A DNA stretch of 64,000 nt from positions 1 to 64,000 of the forward strand of contig NZ_JACOPK010000010.1 in the NCBI RefSeq assembly GCF_014288055.1. Reading direction: 5' to 3'. Positions within the stretch are counted from its first letter, which is position 1. Every line of letters begins with the position of its first letter. The stretch is from Agathobaculum hominis. Its GTDB lineage: Bacteria; Bacillota; Clostridia; Oscillospirales; Butyricicoccaceae. The notes below the pieces were generated by a model. The model was given only the letters and a program-made list of their open reading frames with translations, was not told the origin of the DNA and did no database searches. Positions 22,538-30,759 of this stretch are shown here, piece by piece. The position numbers and the translations under genes are program-made.

Positions 22538-23506
22538 TCAGAAGCGGAAATCCGGGAAATACTTCTGAACGAAGTCGATGCGCCTGACGCGGAAGGTCCT
22601 GCCGTCGAGGTACTGGAGCGCGCCGGCGTCGCTCTCGAAGGCGAAGGTCAGCTCATACGAATAGAGCAGCTGACCGGTCTCGCCGCAGGCGCGGTTGCGG
22701 TCGCCGCGGCCGTACTTGCCGTCGCCGAGCAGCGGACAGCCGATCGAGGCCATATGGGCGCGGATCTGATGGGTGCGGCCGGTGAGCAGGACGCACTCGA
22801 CGAGCGAGAGCTCCTTCGTGGAGGCGAGCGTGCGGTAGAGGGTCTTTGCGGTCTTGGCGCCCGGGACCGGCCGGTCATGCAGCGTGACCTGCTTGCGCTT
22901 TTCGTCGCGCCGCAGGAAATTCTCGATGCGGCCCTTCGGCGGACTGGGGCGGCCGAGCACAACGCACAGATATTTCTTCTTCAGCTCGTGCTCCTTGATC
23001 TTGTCGTTCAGGATGCGCAGCGCCTCGGCGGTCTTTGCCGCGATGACGATGCCGCCGGTGTTGCGGTCGATGCGGTTGCACAGAGCCGGGGCGAACGACG
23101 CCGCGTCGTCCGGATTCCATGCGCCCGACTGGTAGAGATAAGCCTGGATGTGGGCGATGAGCGTGTCGCTGTCGCCCTTTTCGTCCGCGTGCACGACCAT
23201 GCCCGGCGCCTTGTCCGCGAGCAGGATGTTCTCGTCCTCGTAGACCACGGTCAGGCGCGGCGTTTTGATGCGGCGGAACGCCTCCTCCTCGCGCACCTGT
23301 TCAAAGTATTCGTCGTTGATGTAGAGCTGCACCCTGTCGCCCTCGGCGAGGCGGCAGGCAGCCTCGGTGCGTTTGCCGTTGAGCTTGATGCGCTTGAGGC
23401 GCAGGTATTTGTGCATCATGCCGCCCGACAGGCGCGGCACGGCTTTCTCTAAAAATTTATTCAGGCGTTGCCCGCTGTCGTTTTTTGTGATATAATATTC
23501 TCTCAA
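22538..23506 (-). CDS. RluA-family rRNA pseudouridine synthase
   Basis: 322-aa enzyme that isomerises uridine in rRNA or tRNA. An S4 RNA-binding domain (about residues 12-60, LNKFLEKAVPRLSGGMMHKY) precedes the catalytic domain with NRIDRNTGGIVIAAKT (catalytic Asp; the family HRLDRxTSG motif in a variant form), GRPSPPKGRIENFL and TGRTHQIRAHMASIG. I choose TTG 23506 because AAAAGGGA precedes it and the protein then begins REYYITKNDSGQRL, the usual family N-terminus. The frame continues 30 codons further upstream but without homology-like sequence. Target site unknown (RluC/RluD-like). Confidence 0.87.
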   Translation of the reverse strand: MREYYITKNDSGQRLNKFLEKAVPRLSGGMMHKYLRLKRIKLNGKRTEAACRLAEGDRVQLYINDEYFEQVREEEAFRRIKTPRLTVVYEDENILLADKAPGMVVHADEKGDSDTLIAHIQAYLYQSGAWNPDDAASFAPALCNRIDRNTGGIVIAAKTAEALRILNDKIKEHELKKKYLCVVLGRPSPPKGRIENFLRRDEKRKQVTLHDRPVPGAKTAKTLYRTLASTKELSLVECVLLTGRTHQIRAHMASIGCPLLGDGKYGRGDRNRACGETGQLLYSYELTFAFESDAGALQYLDGRTFRVRRIDFVQKYFPDFRF

Positions 23507-23629
23507 AGTAAAGTCCCTTTTCTGGCGTGTGTTACCGTTTATCGTATGTTTATATAGTATAACGTATTTTGCGCAGAAAGGGAAGTGTGGCGGCAAAACA
23601 ATAAAATACGCATTTGCCGTAAAAATCAG

Positions 23630-23659
23630 TTGACAAAGAACGATTGATTGTAGTATACT
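23630..23659 (+). promoter_or_regulatory. promoter of yceD-rpmF
   Basis: TTGACA (23630-23635), 18 bases, TATACT (23654-23659), 25 bases before the start of yceD. Confidence 0.8.
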
Positions 23660-23683
23660 GTTTTAGTACCATGTGAGGTTGAC

Positions 23684-24193
23684 ATGAAGATTGAGTTAAA
23701 AAAGCTGAATGCGCTGCAGCATGCCGTTCTTCCGTTTTCCGAGGTCATCGACCTGAAGGATGAGAAGATGTACGGCAGAAATCCTTTTCAGAGTCCCGTC
23801 TATGTGGAAGGCGAGGTATCGAATGAGAGCGGCGTGTTACGCCTGAAGGGCAGCATCAGAACCGTGTACTCCACCGAGTGCGCCCGCTGTCTGAAACCGC
23901 TCGATATTCCGCTCGAAGCGGAAGCTGACATGATCCTGTCCGACGACCCTGAGGCGGAGGAAGAGGATGATCTTTTCGTGCTGACCGGCGACAGCGTGGA
24001 TCCTGCGGACGTACTTGTGCCGGCATTGATCCTGCAGGTACAGATGACTTATCTGTGCAAAGAGGACTGCAAAGGCCTCTGTCCGCACTGCGGCGCAGAC
24101 CGTAACGTGACCGAATGCGACTGCGAGAGCAGGCAGATCGATCCTCGTTTTGCCGCGCTGCGCGCCCTGCTCGATAACGACAAGGGCAACTGA
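23684..24193 (+). CDS. YceD family (DUF177) protein
   Basis: 169-aa protein of the DUF177 family, which is genetically tied to rpmF and implicated in 23S rRNA processing or assembly. Two Cys pairs (ECARCLKPLDIPLEAE, and CKEDCKGLCPHCGADRN near the C-terminus) could bind zinc. It starts at ATG 23684 with GAGG upstream and is followed by rpmF after 51 bases, the normal Firmicutes pair. Confidence 0.9.
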   Translation: MKIELKKLNALQHAVLPFSEVIDLKDEKMYGRNPFQSPVYVEGEVSNESGVLRLKGSIRTVYSTECARCLKPLDIPLEAEADMILSDDPEAEEEDDLFVLTGDSVDPADVLVPALILQVQMTYLCKEDCKGLCPHCGADRNVTECDCESRQIDPRFAALRALLDNDKGN

Positions 24194-24244
24194 TTATTGT
24201 TTTCATTTTATTTTAACAAGATTTGAGTAGGAGGTGTATCCACC

Positions 24245-24430
24245 ATGGCAGTACCTAAGAGAAAAATTTCTAAGGCCCGTCGCGATAAGCGTCGTAACTC
24301 CCACTGGAAGCTGGACCTGCCCGGCATGAGCAAGTGCCCGAAGTGCGGCGAGATGAAGCTGGCGCACAGAATGTGCAAGGCTTGCGGCTATTACAATGGC
24401 CGTGAGGTTGTCGCCGTTAAGGAAGCGTAA
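24245..24430 (+). CDS. rpmF: 50S ribosomal protein L32
   Basis: 61-aa L32. The N-terminus AVPKRKISKARRDKRRN and the zinc knuckle CPKCGEMKLAHRMCKACGYY (four Cys, the zinc-binding form) are typical. SD TAGGAGGTG. Terminator at 24451-24484. Co-transcribed with yceD. Confidence 0.96.
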   Translation: MAVPKRKISKARRDKRRNSHWKLDLPGMSKCPKCGEMKLAHRMCKACGYYNGREVVAVKEA

Positions 24431-24450
24431 GGCTCAAACAGAACAAAAAG

Positions 24451-24484
24451 AATGGGGAAGGCGCACGCTTTCCTCATTTTTTTT
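24451..24484 (+). terminator. intrinsic terminator of rpmF
   Basis: AATGGGGAAGGC pairs with GCTTTCCTCATT (G-T pairs) and T8 follows. Confidence 0.8.
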
Positions 24485-24578
24485 GAAAAATTCCTGCGCG
24501 CACAGCGCAGAATTAACACAGATTTGATTGCAATTTTTCTGCAAATGACTTAAACTGACCTTGAGGGAGGGGAAACCT

Positions 24579-25904
24579 ATGGCAAAACCTATCGTTGCGA
24601 TCGTCGGCCGTCCGAATGTCGGCAAATCGCAGCTCTTCAACCGTCTGGCAGGCAAGCGTCTGTCCATTGTCGAGGACACGCCGGGCGTAACGCGCGACCG
24701 CCTGTATGCGGACAGCGACTGGCGCGGCCGTGACTTCACCGTGATCGACACCGGCGGCATCGAGCCGTCCAACGACAACGAGATCCTGCAGTTCATGCGC
24801 CTTCAGGCGGAGACCGCGATCTCGCATGCGGATGTCATCATCCTCATCACCGACCTGCGCACCGGCGTCACCGCAGCCGATCAGGACGTAGCGTCCATGC
24901 TGCTGCGCTCGGGCAAGCCGATCGTGCTCGCGGTCAACAAATGCGACAAGCCGGGCGATCCTCCGGCGGAGTTTTATGAGTTCTACAACCTCGGTCTGGG
25001 CGAGCCGTTCGGCATCTCCGCTCTGCACGGCTACGGCGTGGGCGAGCTGCTCGATGCGGCTTACGAGCATTTCCCGGCGGCAGACGAGGAGGAAGAGGAC
25101 GACGAGCGCATCCGCGTTGCTCTGATCGGCAAGCCGAACGTCGGCAAGTCCAGCCTGCTCAACCGCGTGCTGGGCGAGGAGCGCGTCATCGTCTCGAACG
25201 TTGCCGGCACGACGCGCGACAGCGTTGATGCTGCCGTAGACAATGCGCACGGCAAATTCACCTTCATCGACACCGCCGGCATCCGCAAAAAGAGCAAGGT
25301 AGACGAGAAGATCGAGAAGTTCTCGGTTATGCGTTCACTGCTCGCGGTCGAGCGTGCGGACGTCTGCGTCATCATGATCGACGCGACCGAGGGCGTCACC
25401 GAGCAGGACACCAAGGTCGCAGGTGAGGCGCACAATGCCGGCAAGGCGTGCATCATCGTCGTCAACAAATGGGATCTGGTCGAGAAGGACGGCTCCACCA
25501 TGAAGGAGTATACGCTCCGCGTGCGCGAGGGTCTGGCCTACATGCCGTATGCGCCCGTGCTGTTCATCTCCGCGCAGACCGGTCAGCGCGTGGACAAGCT
25601 GTTCGCGCTCATCCATGAGGTCTACGAGCAGAACCATATGCGCATCCCGACCGGCCGCCTGAACGCCATTCTGGCCGAGGCGACGGCGCGCGTACAGCCG
25701 CCTACCGACAAGGGCCGCCGCCTGCGCATCTTCTACATGACGCAGGCCTCCACCTGTCCGCCGACCTTCGTCTGCTTCTGCAACGACGCACGCCTGTTCC
25801 ACTTCTCGTACCAGCGCTATCTGGAAAACCAGATCCGTGAGGTATTCGGCCTGACCGGCACGCCGGTGCGCATGGTCGTGCGCGAGCGCGGCGACAAGGA
25901 ATAA
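24579..25904 (+). CDS. der: ribosome-assembly GTPase Der (EngA)
   Basis: 441-aa essential GTPase of 50S assembly with two tandem G domains: the first with VGRPNVGKSQLFNRL (residues 7-21) and TPGVTRDRLY, the second with IGKPNVGKSSLLNRV and AGTTRDSVD. The C-terminal KH-like domain ends VRMVVRERGDKE. G4 motifs NKCD and NKWD are present. Start ATG 24579 has GGGAGGGG upstream; an ATG six codons earlier overlaps the SD. It heads der-plsY-gpsA, a conserved Firmicutes order. Confidence 0.96.
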   Translation: MAKPIVAIVGRPNVGKSQLFNRLAGKRLSIVEDTPGVTRDRLYADSDWRGRDFTVIDTGGIEPSNDNEILQFMRLQAETAISHADVIILITDLRTGVTAADQDVASMLLRSGKPIVLAVNKCDKPGDPPAEFYEFYNLGLGEPFGISALHGYGVGELLDAAYEHFPAADEEEEDDERIRVALIGKPNVGKSSLLNRVLGEERVIVSNVAGTTRDSVDAAVDNAHGKFTFIDTAGIRKKSKVDEKIEKFSVMRSLLAVERADVCVIMIDATEGVTEQDTKVAGEAHNAGKACIIVVNKWDLVEKDGSTMKEYTLRVREGLAYMPYAPVLFISAQTGQRVDKLFALIHEVYEQNHMRIPTGRLNAILAEATARVQPPTDKGRRLRIFYMTQASTCPPTFVCFCNDARLFHFSYQRYLENQIREVFGLTGTPVRMVVRERGDKE

Positions 25905-25946
25905 CCGTGCGCTGACCGAAAAAATGAATTCTGGGGGAAAAACGTC

Positions 25947-26561
25947 ATGACACTTACGCATTTTGCGATCATTGCGGTCTGCGCGTATCTGCTCGGCTCG
26001 CTGAGCTTTGCGATCATCGTCAGCAAGCTGACACTCGGTAAGGATATCAGAAACTACGGAAGCGGAAATGCGGGTCTGACCAACGCATATCGCACCATGG
26101 GCGCGAAAAAGACGCTGCTCGTGCTTCTCGGCGACATCGCCAAGGGCGCGGCGGCGGTCTCGATCGGCATGGTGCTCGCCGGTCCGGTCGGCAAGCTGAC
26201 GGCAGGCATCTTCGTCATCCTCGGCCATATGTTCCCGCTGTACTTCGGCTTCAAGGGCGGCAAGGGCGTGCTCGTCGGTGCGGTCATGCTCGCGTTTTTC
26301 GACTGGCGCGTATTCGGCATCGCCTTTGTGCTGTTCCTGCTGTCGGTCATCGTGACCAAATGGATCTCGCTCGGCTCGATCCTGGGCGCGGTCAGCTTTC
26401 CCATCACTACCTGGGTATTCTATCGCGACCCGGTGCTGACCGCGATGGCGCTCGGCATGGCGGCGGTCGTCGTATTCATGCACCGCTCGAATATCGGACG
26501 CATCATCCGCGGAAAGGAAAACAAATTTTCCTTCAAGAGCAAGAAAACCATGTCTGACTGA
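25947..26561 (+). CDS. plsY: glycerol-3-phosphate acyltransferase PlsY
   Basis: 204-aa multipass membrane enzyme that acylates glycerol 3-phosphate with acyl-phosphate, the first step of phospholipid synthesis. The three PlsY motifs are visible: AYLLGSLSFAIIVSKL, NYGSGNAGLTNAYRTMG (about residues 33-49), and GHMFPLYFGFKGGKGV (about 92-107). It is placed between der and gpsA, and gpsA makes its substrate. SD TGGGGG. Confidence 0.95.
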   Translation: MTLTHFAIIAVCAYLLGSLSFAIIVSKLTLGKDIRNYGSGNAGLTNAYRTMGAKKTLLVLLGDIAKGAAAVSIGMVLAGPVGKLTAGIFVILGHMFPLYFGFKGGKGVLVGAVMLAFFDWRVFGIAFVLFLLSVIVTKWISLGSILGAVSFPITTWVFYRDPVLTAMALGMAAVVVFMHRSNIGRIIRGKENKFSFKSKKTMSD

Positions 26562-26575
26562 GAGGAGACTGCAAA

Positions 26576-27589
26576 ATGAAGGTTTTTGTACTGGGCACCG
26601 GCGGCTGGGGCATCGCGCTGGCGATGCTGCTGCATCAGAACGGCCATCAGGTGACCTCGTGGACCTATCAGCAGGCGGAATGCGACCTGCTGCACCGCGA
26701 ACGCTGCAATGAAAAGCTGCTGCCGGGCGTTGTCATCCCGGACGGCATCGAGATCACGACCGATATGTCGGGCGCAGCGGATGCGGAGCTTGTTGTACTT
26801 GCGGTTCCGTCGTTCGCGGTCGCCTCGACGGCGGAGAAGCTCGCGTCCATCGTAAAGCCGGAGACCGTACTCGTAAACGTCGGCAAGGGTCTGGACAGCA
26901 AGCACGGCTACTGCCGCTTTTCCGAGACCATCGCGCGCGCCGTGAACGGCAGGAATCCGGTCGTTGCGCTGACCGGCCCGACGCACGCGGAGGAGGTTGC
27001 GCGCGGCATCCCGACCGCGATCGTTGCGGCGTCTGAGAGCCGCGCGGCGGCGGAGCTGACGCAGGAAGCGTTCATGAACGACACGAATTTCCGCGTTTAC
27101 ACCTCGTCCGACATCATCGGCTGCGAGCTCGGCGGTGCGTTCAAGAACATCATTGCGCTCGGCGCCGGCATTTCGGACGGTCTGGGTCTGGGCGACAACT
27201 CCAAGGCGGCGTTTATGACGCGCGGTCTGACCGAGATCGCCCGTCTGGGCATCAAGCTCGGCGCGAAGCAGGAGACCTTCGCCGGTCTGTCGGGCGTGGG
27301 CGACCTGATCGTTACCTGCTGCTCGATGCACTCGCGCAACCGCCGCGCCGGTATCCTGATCGGCAGGGGTGCGACCGTCGAGGAAGCTATGAAGGAGGTC
27401 GGCGCAACGGTCGAGGGCTACTACGCGACTGAGGCCGGCTACCACCTTGCGCAGCAGCAGGGCGTTTCCATGCCGATCACCGAGGCGATGTACGGCGTGC
27501 TGTACGGCGGCCTGTCCGCAAAGGATGGCATCAGGATGCTGCTCGCGCGTCCGCGCAAGGGCGAGCATGAGGAAGTGTGGCTCGGCTGA
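26576..27589 (+). CDS. gpsA: glycerol-3-phosphate dehydrogenase [NAD(P)+]
   Basis: 337-aa cytosolic enzyme reducing dihydroxyacetone phosphate to sn-glycerol 3-phosphate, the substrate of PlsY. The nucleotide loop is VLGTGGWGIALAMLL (residues 4-18). The catalytic Lys region NVGKGLD, TGPTHAEEVARGIPT, and GAFKNIIALGAGISDGLGLGDNSKAA are intact. Starts 14 bases after plsY with GAGAGGAG upstream. The hairpin array at 27596 follows directly after the stop codon. Confidence 0.96.
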   Translation: MKVFVLGTGGWGIALAMLLHQNGHQVTSWTYQQAECDLLHRERCNEKLLPGVVIPDGIEITTDMSGAADAELVVLAVPSFAVASTAEKLASIVKPETVLVNVGKGLDSKHGYCRFSETIARAVNGRNPVVALTGPTHAEEVARGIPTAIVAASESRAAAELTQEAFMNDTNFRVYTSSDIIGCELGGAFKNIIALGAGISDGLGLGDNSKAAFMTRGLTEIARLGIKLGAKQETFAGLSGVGDLIVTCCSMHSRNRRAGILIGRGATVEEAMKEVGATVEGYYATEAGYHLAQQQGVSMPITEAMYGVLYGGLSAKDGIRMLLARPRKGEHEEVWLG

Positions 27590-27595
27590 GTGATT

Positions 27596-27850
27596 CCAGG
27601 GGGGACGCTGTCCCCCCTGGATACGTTTTCGGTTCCGGAGAAACCGAAAACGATACCCCCCTCGCCCCTGCACGGCAGGGGCGGCCGCGCCGCCGCGGCG
27701 CGGGCAGCGGTATAAAAGTCCGGCAGAGCTGGACTTTTATGGGGAATTTTATGCGGCGCACTGCGGTGCGCCTGTCCCACCTGCTGCGGCATCGCCGCAG
27801 GACGGTGGGAAAAGCACTCGGGGAGGTCCGGGTGCTTTTTTCTTTTTTTT
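27596..27850 (+). repeat. array of eight consecutive hairpins between gpsA and murB
   Basis: Perfect or near-perfect inverted repeats lie end to end at 27596-27620, 27624-27652, 27664-27682, 27685-27703, 27712-27740, 27755-27772, 27775-27810 and 27811-27839, the last followed by a T-rich run that makes it an intrinsic terminator. The segment ATAAAAGTCC/GGACTTTTAT then ATTTTATGCGGCGC recalls H4 and the tail of the element at 971-1158. No reading frame here looks coding. Confidence 0.7.
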
Positions 27851-27863
27851 CGGGGCGGGGGAA

Positions 27864-27892
27864 TTGCACTCCGCGCCGGTTTTTGGTATAAT
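27864..27892 (+). promoter_or_regulatory. promoter of murB operon
   Basis: TTGCAC (27864-27869), 17 bases, TATAAT (27887-27892). Confidence 0.7.
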
Positions 27893-28008
27893 ATATTTTG
27901 TATGAGTATGGGTGGAAATGCCGCTCATTTGCTGTGAATCGTATCGGTATGCGCCGCAGAAAGGGCATACTGTTTTCAAATATATCCTTAAACGGGAGGA
28001 AGAATATC

Positions 28009-28926
28009 ATGCTGAACAATATCAAGGGCTGCGCGGAGGCTCTGCGCGAAACCGCCCCGGAAATAGACATTCTGATCAACGAGCCGATGCGCCGCCACAC
28101 GACCTTTTCCATCGGCGGCCCGGCCGACCTTTTCATCCTGCCCAAGACGCGCAGGGAGCTGATCGGCGCGCTCGAGGTGCTGCGTGCACAGGGCGTTCCG
28201 ATGCTGCTGCTCGGCAACGGCTCGAATATTCTGGTCTCGGATGAGGGCGTGCGCGGCGCGGTCGTGTGCACCTCCGAGGTGGACGAGGTCCGCGTGGGCG
28301 ACGACAACACGCTGACGGCGGAGGCCGGCGCGCTCCTCAGCCGCATCGCACGCCGCGCACAGCGTGCCGGTCTGACCGGCGCGGAGTTTGCCGGCGGCAT
28401 TCCGGGCAGTCTGGGCGGCGCGGTATTCATGAACGCCGGCGCGTATGACGGTCAGATGGCCGGCATCGTCGAGAGCACGGAATATCTGGACGCAGAGGGC
28501 AATATCCACACGCTGCGCGGCGAGGAGCATGGCTTCGGCTACCGCCGCAGCATTTTCCGCGACCATCCGGACTGGACCGTGCTGCGCTCGGTCATCCGCC
28601 TTCAGCCGGGCGACTCGGCGGCCATTCTGGACAAGATGAACGATTTTTCGCAGCGCCGCCGCGACAAGCAGCCGCTCAACTTCCCGTCGGCCGGCTCGAC
28701 CTTCAAGCGTCCCGAGGGATATTTTGCCGGAAAGCTCATCGAGGACGCCGGACTCAAGGGTGCGTCCGTCGGCGCGGCGCAGGTTTCGGAAAAGCACGCA
28801 GGCTTTCTCATCAACCGGGGCGGCGCGACCTGCGACGACATGCTGCACCTGATCGAGCTGGTGCAGGAGCGCGTTCGGGAGCAGTTCGGCGTCGAGCTGG
28901 AGTGCGAGGTGCGCATCGTAAGATAA
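28009..28926 (+). CDS. murB: UDP-N-acetylenolpyruvoylglucosamine reductase
   Basis: 305-aa FAD enzyme completing UDP-MurNAc synthesis. Visible are MRRHTTFSIGGPADLF, LLLGNGSNILVSDEGV (FAD binding), GAEFAGGIPGSLGGAVFMNAGAY, YRRSIF (active-site Tyr/Arg region) and FPSAGSTFKRP with the catalytic Ser, the type II MurB pattern. ATG 28009 follows GGGAGGAAG; the frame runs 37 codons upstream into the leader without homology. It heads the murB-rapZ-whiA-dnaE run. Confidence 0.95.
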   Translation: MLNNIKGCAEALRETAPEIDILINEPMRRHTTFSIGGPADLFILPKTRRELIGALEVLRAQGVPMLLLGNGSNILVSDEGVRGAVVCTSEVDEVRVGDDNTLTAEAGALLSRIARRAQRAGLTGAEFAGGIPGSLGGAVFMNAGAYDGQMAGIVESTEYLDAEGNIHTLRGEEHGFGYRRSIFRDHPDWTVLRSVIRLQPGDSAAILDKMNDFSQRRRDKQPLNFPSAGSTFKRPEGYFAGKLIEDAGLKGASVGAAQVSEKHAGFLINRGGATCDDMLHLIELVQERVREQFGVELECEVRIVR

Positions 28927-28968
28927 ACGGGAGAAATTCCGCTGAACGTGGGCAAGGAGGATGGAATT

Positions 28969-29823
28969 ATGTATTTTTTGATCATTTCCGGCATGTCCGG
29001 TGCAGGCAAGAGCCGCGCCGTCGCGACACTGGAGGATCTCGGCTATTACTGCGTCGATAATCTGCCGATCGCGCTCATTCCGCGCTTCGCGGAGGTCTGC
29101 CTTGCCGCGACGGAGCGGTATGAGCGTGTCGCGCTCGTGACCGATGTGCGTGCGGGCGGCGATTTTCAGCAGCTCTTTGACTCGCTCGACTCCATCCGCG
29201 ACATGGGCTGCGACTACCGCATCCTGTTCCTCGACACGGACACCGCGACGCTCATCCGCCGCTACAAGGAGACGCGCCGCAAGCATCCGCTGATGGACAA
29301 GGGCGTTTCCATGACGGCGGCGATCGAAAAGGAGCGCACGATGCTGTCCGCGCTGCGCAACCGCGCGGATTTCGTGGTCGATACCACGGGCCTGTCCGCC
29401 GCCGGTCTGCGCGAGCGCCTGCTCGCCCTGTTCTCCACCGAGACCGGCGCAGCCTTCGAGGTCATCGTGCAGTCCTTCGGCTTCAAATACGGCATTCCGC
29501 CCGAGAGCGACCTCGTGTTCGATGTACGCTTCCTGCCCAATCCGTATTACGAGATGAGCCTGCGCGAGCGCAACGGCACCGACCCCGAGGTGCGTGATTA
29601 TGTGTTTCAGGGCGGCACGGCCGACGTGCTCATGCGCCATCTGACCACGCTCATCGACTTCCTCCTGCCGCGCTACATGGCGGAGGGCAAGGCGAACCTC
29701 ATCATCAGCGTCGGCTGTACGGGCGGCAAGCACCGCTCGGTCGCGATCGCGGAAGCGCTCAGCGAGCATCTGCGCGGTCGTGAATACGGCGTTGTCACCA
29801 TGCATCGAGATTATCAGAGATAA
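28969..29823 (+). CDS. rapZ: RNase adapter protein RapZ (YvcJ family)
   Basis: 284-aa P-loop protein binding nucleotides and, in relatives, metabolites or RNA. Walker A ISGMSGAGKS (residues 5-14), LEDLGYYCVDNLP, and the C-terminal IISVGCTGGKHRSVAIAE block are typical. ATG 28969 follows AAGGAGG; an upstream ATG at 28948 overlaps the SD. In most Firmicutes the next gene is yvcK (glmR) and then whiA, but here whiA follows directly. Confidence 0.92.
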   Translation: MYFLIISGMSGAGKSRAVATLEDLGYYCVDNLPIALIPRFAEVCLAATERYERVALVTDVRAGGDFQQLFDSLDSIRDMGCDYRILFLDTDTATLIRRYKETRRKHPLMDKGVSMTAAIEKERTMLSALRNRADFVVDTTGLSAAGLRERLLALFSTETGAAFEVIVQSFGFKYGIPPESDLVFDVRFLPNPYYEMSLRERNGTDPEVRDYVFQGGTADVLMRHLTTLIDFLLPRYMAEGKANLIISVGCTGGKHRSVAIAEALSEHLRGREYGVVTMHRDYQR

Positions 29824-29865
29824 GGCTCCGGTCTGCGGAGCACCGCAGAAATGGAGTTAGAATAC

Positions 29866-30759
29866 ATGTCATTTTCTACCGAAGTCAAAAACGAGCTGTG
29901 CAGCGTTTCCATGAGCCGGGCGTGCTGCACCCGCGCGGAGGCCTACGGCGCGCTGCTGCACGCCTCGGTGTTCTCGCATAAGGAGATCCGCCTTTCGGCG
30001 GAGAACGCTGTCGTCGTGCGGCGGCTTCAGGCGCTTTTGCAGCGCGCGTTCTTCGTGGACAGCGAGGCGGAAAGCTGCGGCCGCAAGCAGCAGCTCATCA
30101 TCAACGACCCGCCGCGCATCGGTCGCATCTTTGACGCGCTGGGATATGACAGAAAAAACCACATCACCTACCACCTCAACCGCAACGTGCTCGAGGAGGA
30201 CTGCTGCATCGCGGCCTTTCTGCGCGGCGCGTTCCTCATGGCTGGAACGGTCGCGGGACCGGATAAGAAGAGCCATCTCGAGCTCAAGAGCACTCACCAG
30301 AGCCTCACAGGCGAGGAGACCAGCCTGATGCTCGACCTCGGTCTTGCGCCCAAGCAGGCAAGGCGTGCGAGCGCACAGCTGCTGTACTTCAAGGACAGCG
30401 CGAGCGTCGAGGACTTTCTCACGCGCATCGGTGCGCCCCACGCCGCGATGGAGCTGATGCAGGCGAAGGTGGAGAAAAACCTCAGGAACACCATCAACCG
30501 TCAGGTCAACTGCGAGACGGCGAACCTCGTCAAGGCGGCGGATGCGTCCGCGCGGCAGATCGCCGCGATCAAAAGCGTGCTGCGCGAGGGCGGGGAGGAG
30601 GCCTTCCCGGACAATCTCCGAGAGACCGTGCGTCTGCGGCTTTCCTATCCGACCGACAGCCTGACCGAGCTGGCGCGGCGGTTCGATCCGCCCATCTCCA
30701 AGCCGGGACTGAGCCACAGGCTGAAAAAGATAACCGAATTTGCTGCAAAGGAGAACTAA
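29866..30759 (+). CDS. whiA: DNA-binding protein WhiA
   Basis: 297-aa regulator combining a degenerate LAGLIDADG homing-endonuclease-like N-domain (FLRGAFLMAGTVAGPDKKSHLELK near 130) with a C-terminal helix-turn-helix (LTELARRFDPPISKPGLSHRLKKI). In Bacillus it affects chromosome segregation and cell division. ATG 29866 has GGAG 8 bases upstream; the ATG at 29851 overlaps that SD. Its stop codon abuts the dnaE start. Confidence 0.93.
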   Translation: MSFSTEVKNELCSVSMSRACCTRAEAYGALLHASVFSHKEIRLSAENAVVVRRLQALLQRAFFVDSEAESCGRKQQLIINDPPRIGRIFDALGYDRKNHITYHLNRNVLEEDCCIAAFLRGAFLMAGTVAGPDKKSHLELKSTHQSLTGEETSLMLDLGLAPKQARRASAQLLYFKDSASVEDFLTRIGAPHAAMELMQAKVEKNLRNTINRQVNCETANLVKAADASARQIAAIKSVLREGGEEAFPDNLRETVRLRLSYPTDSLTELARRFDPPISKPGLSHRLKKITEFAAKEN

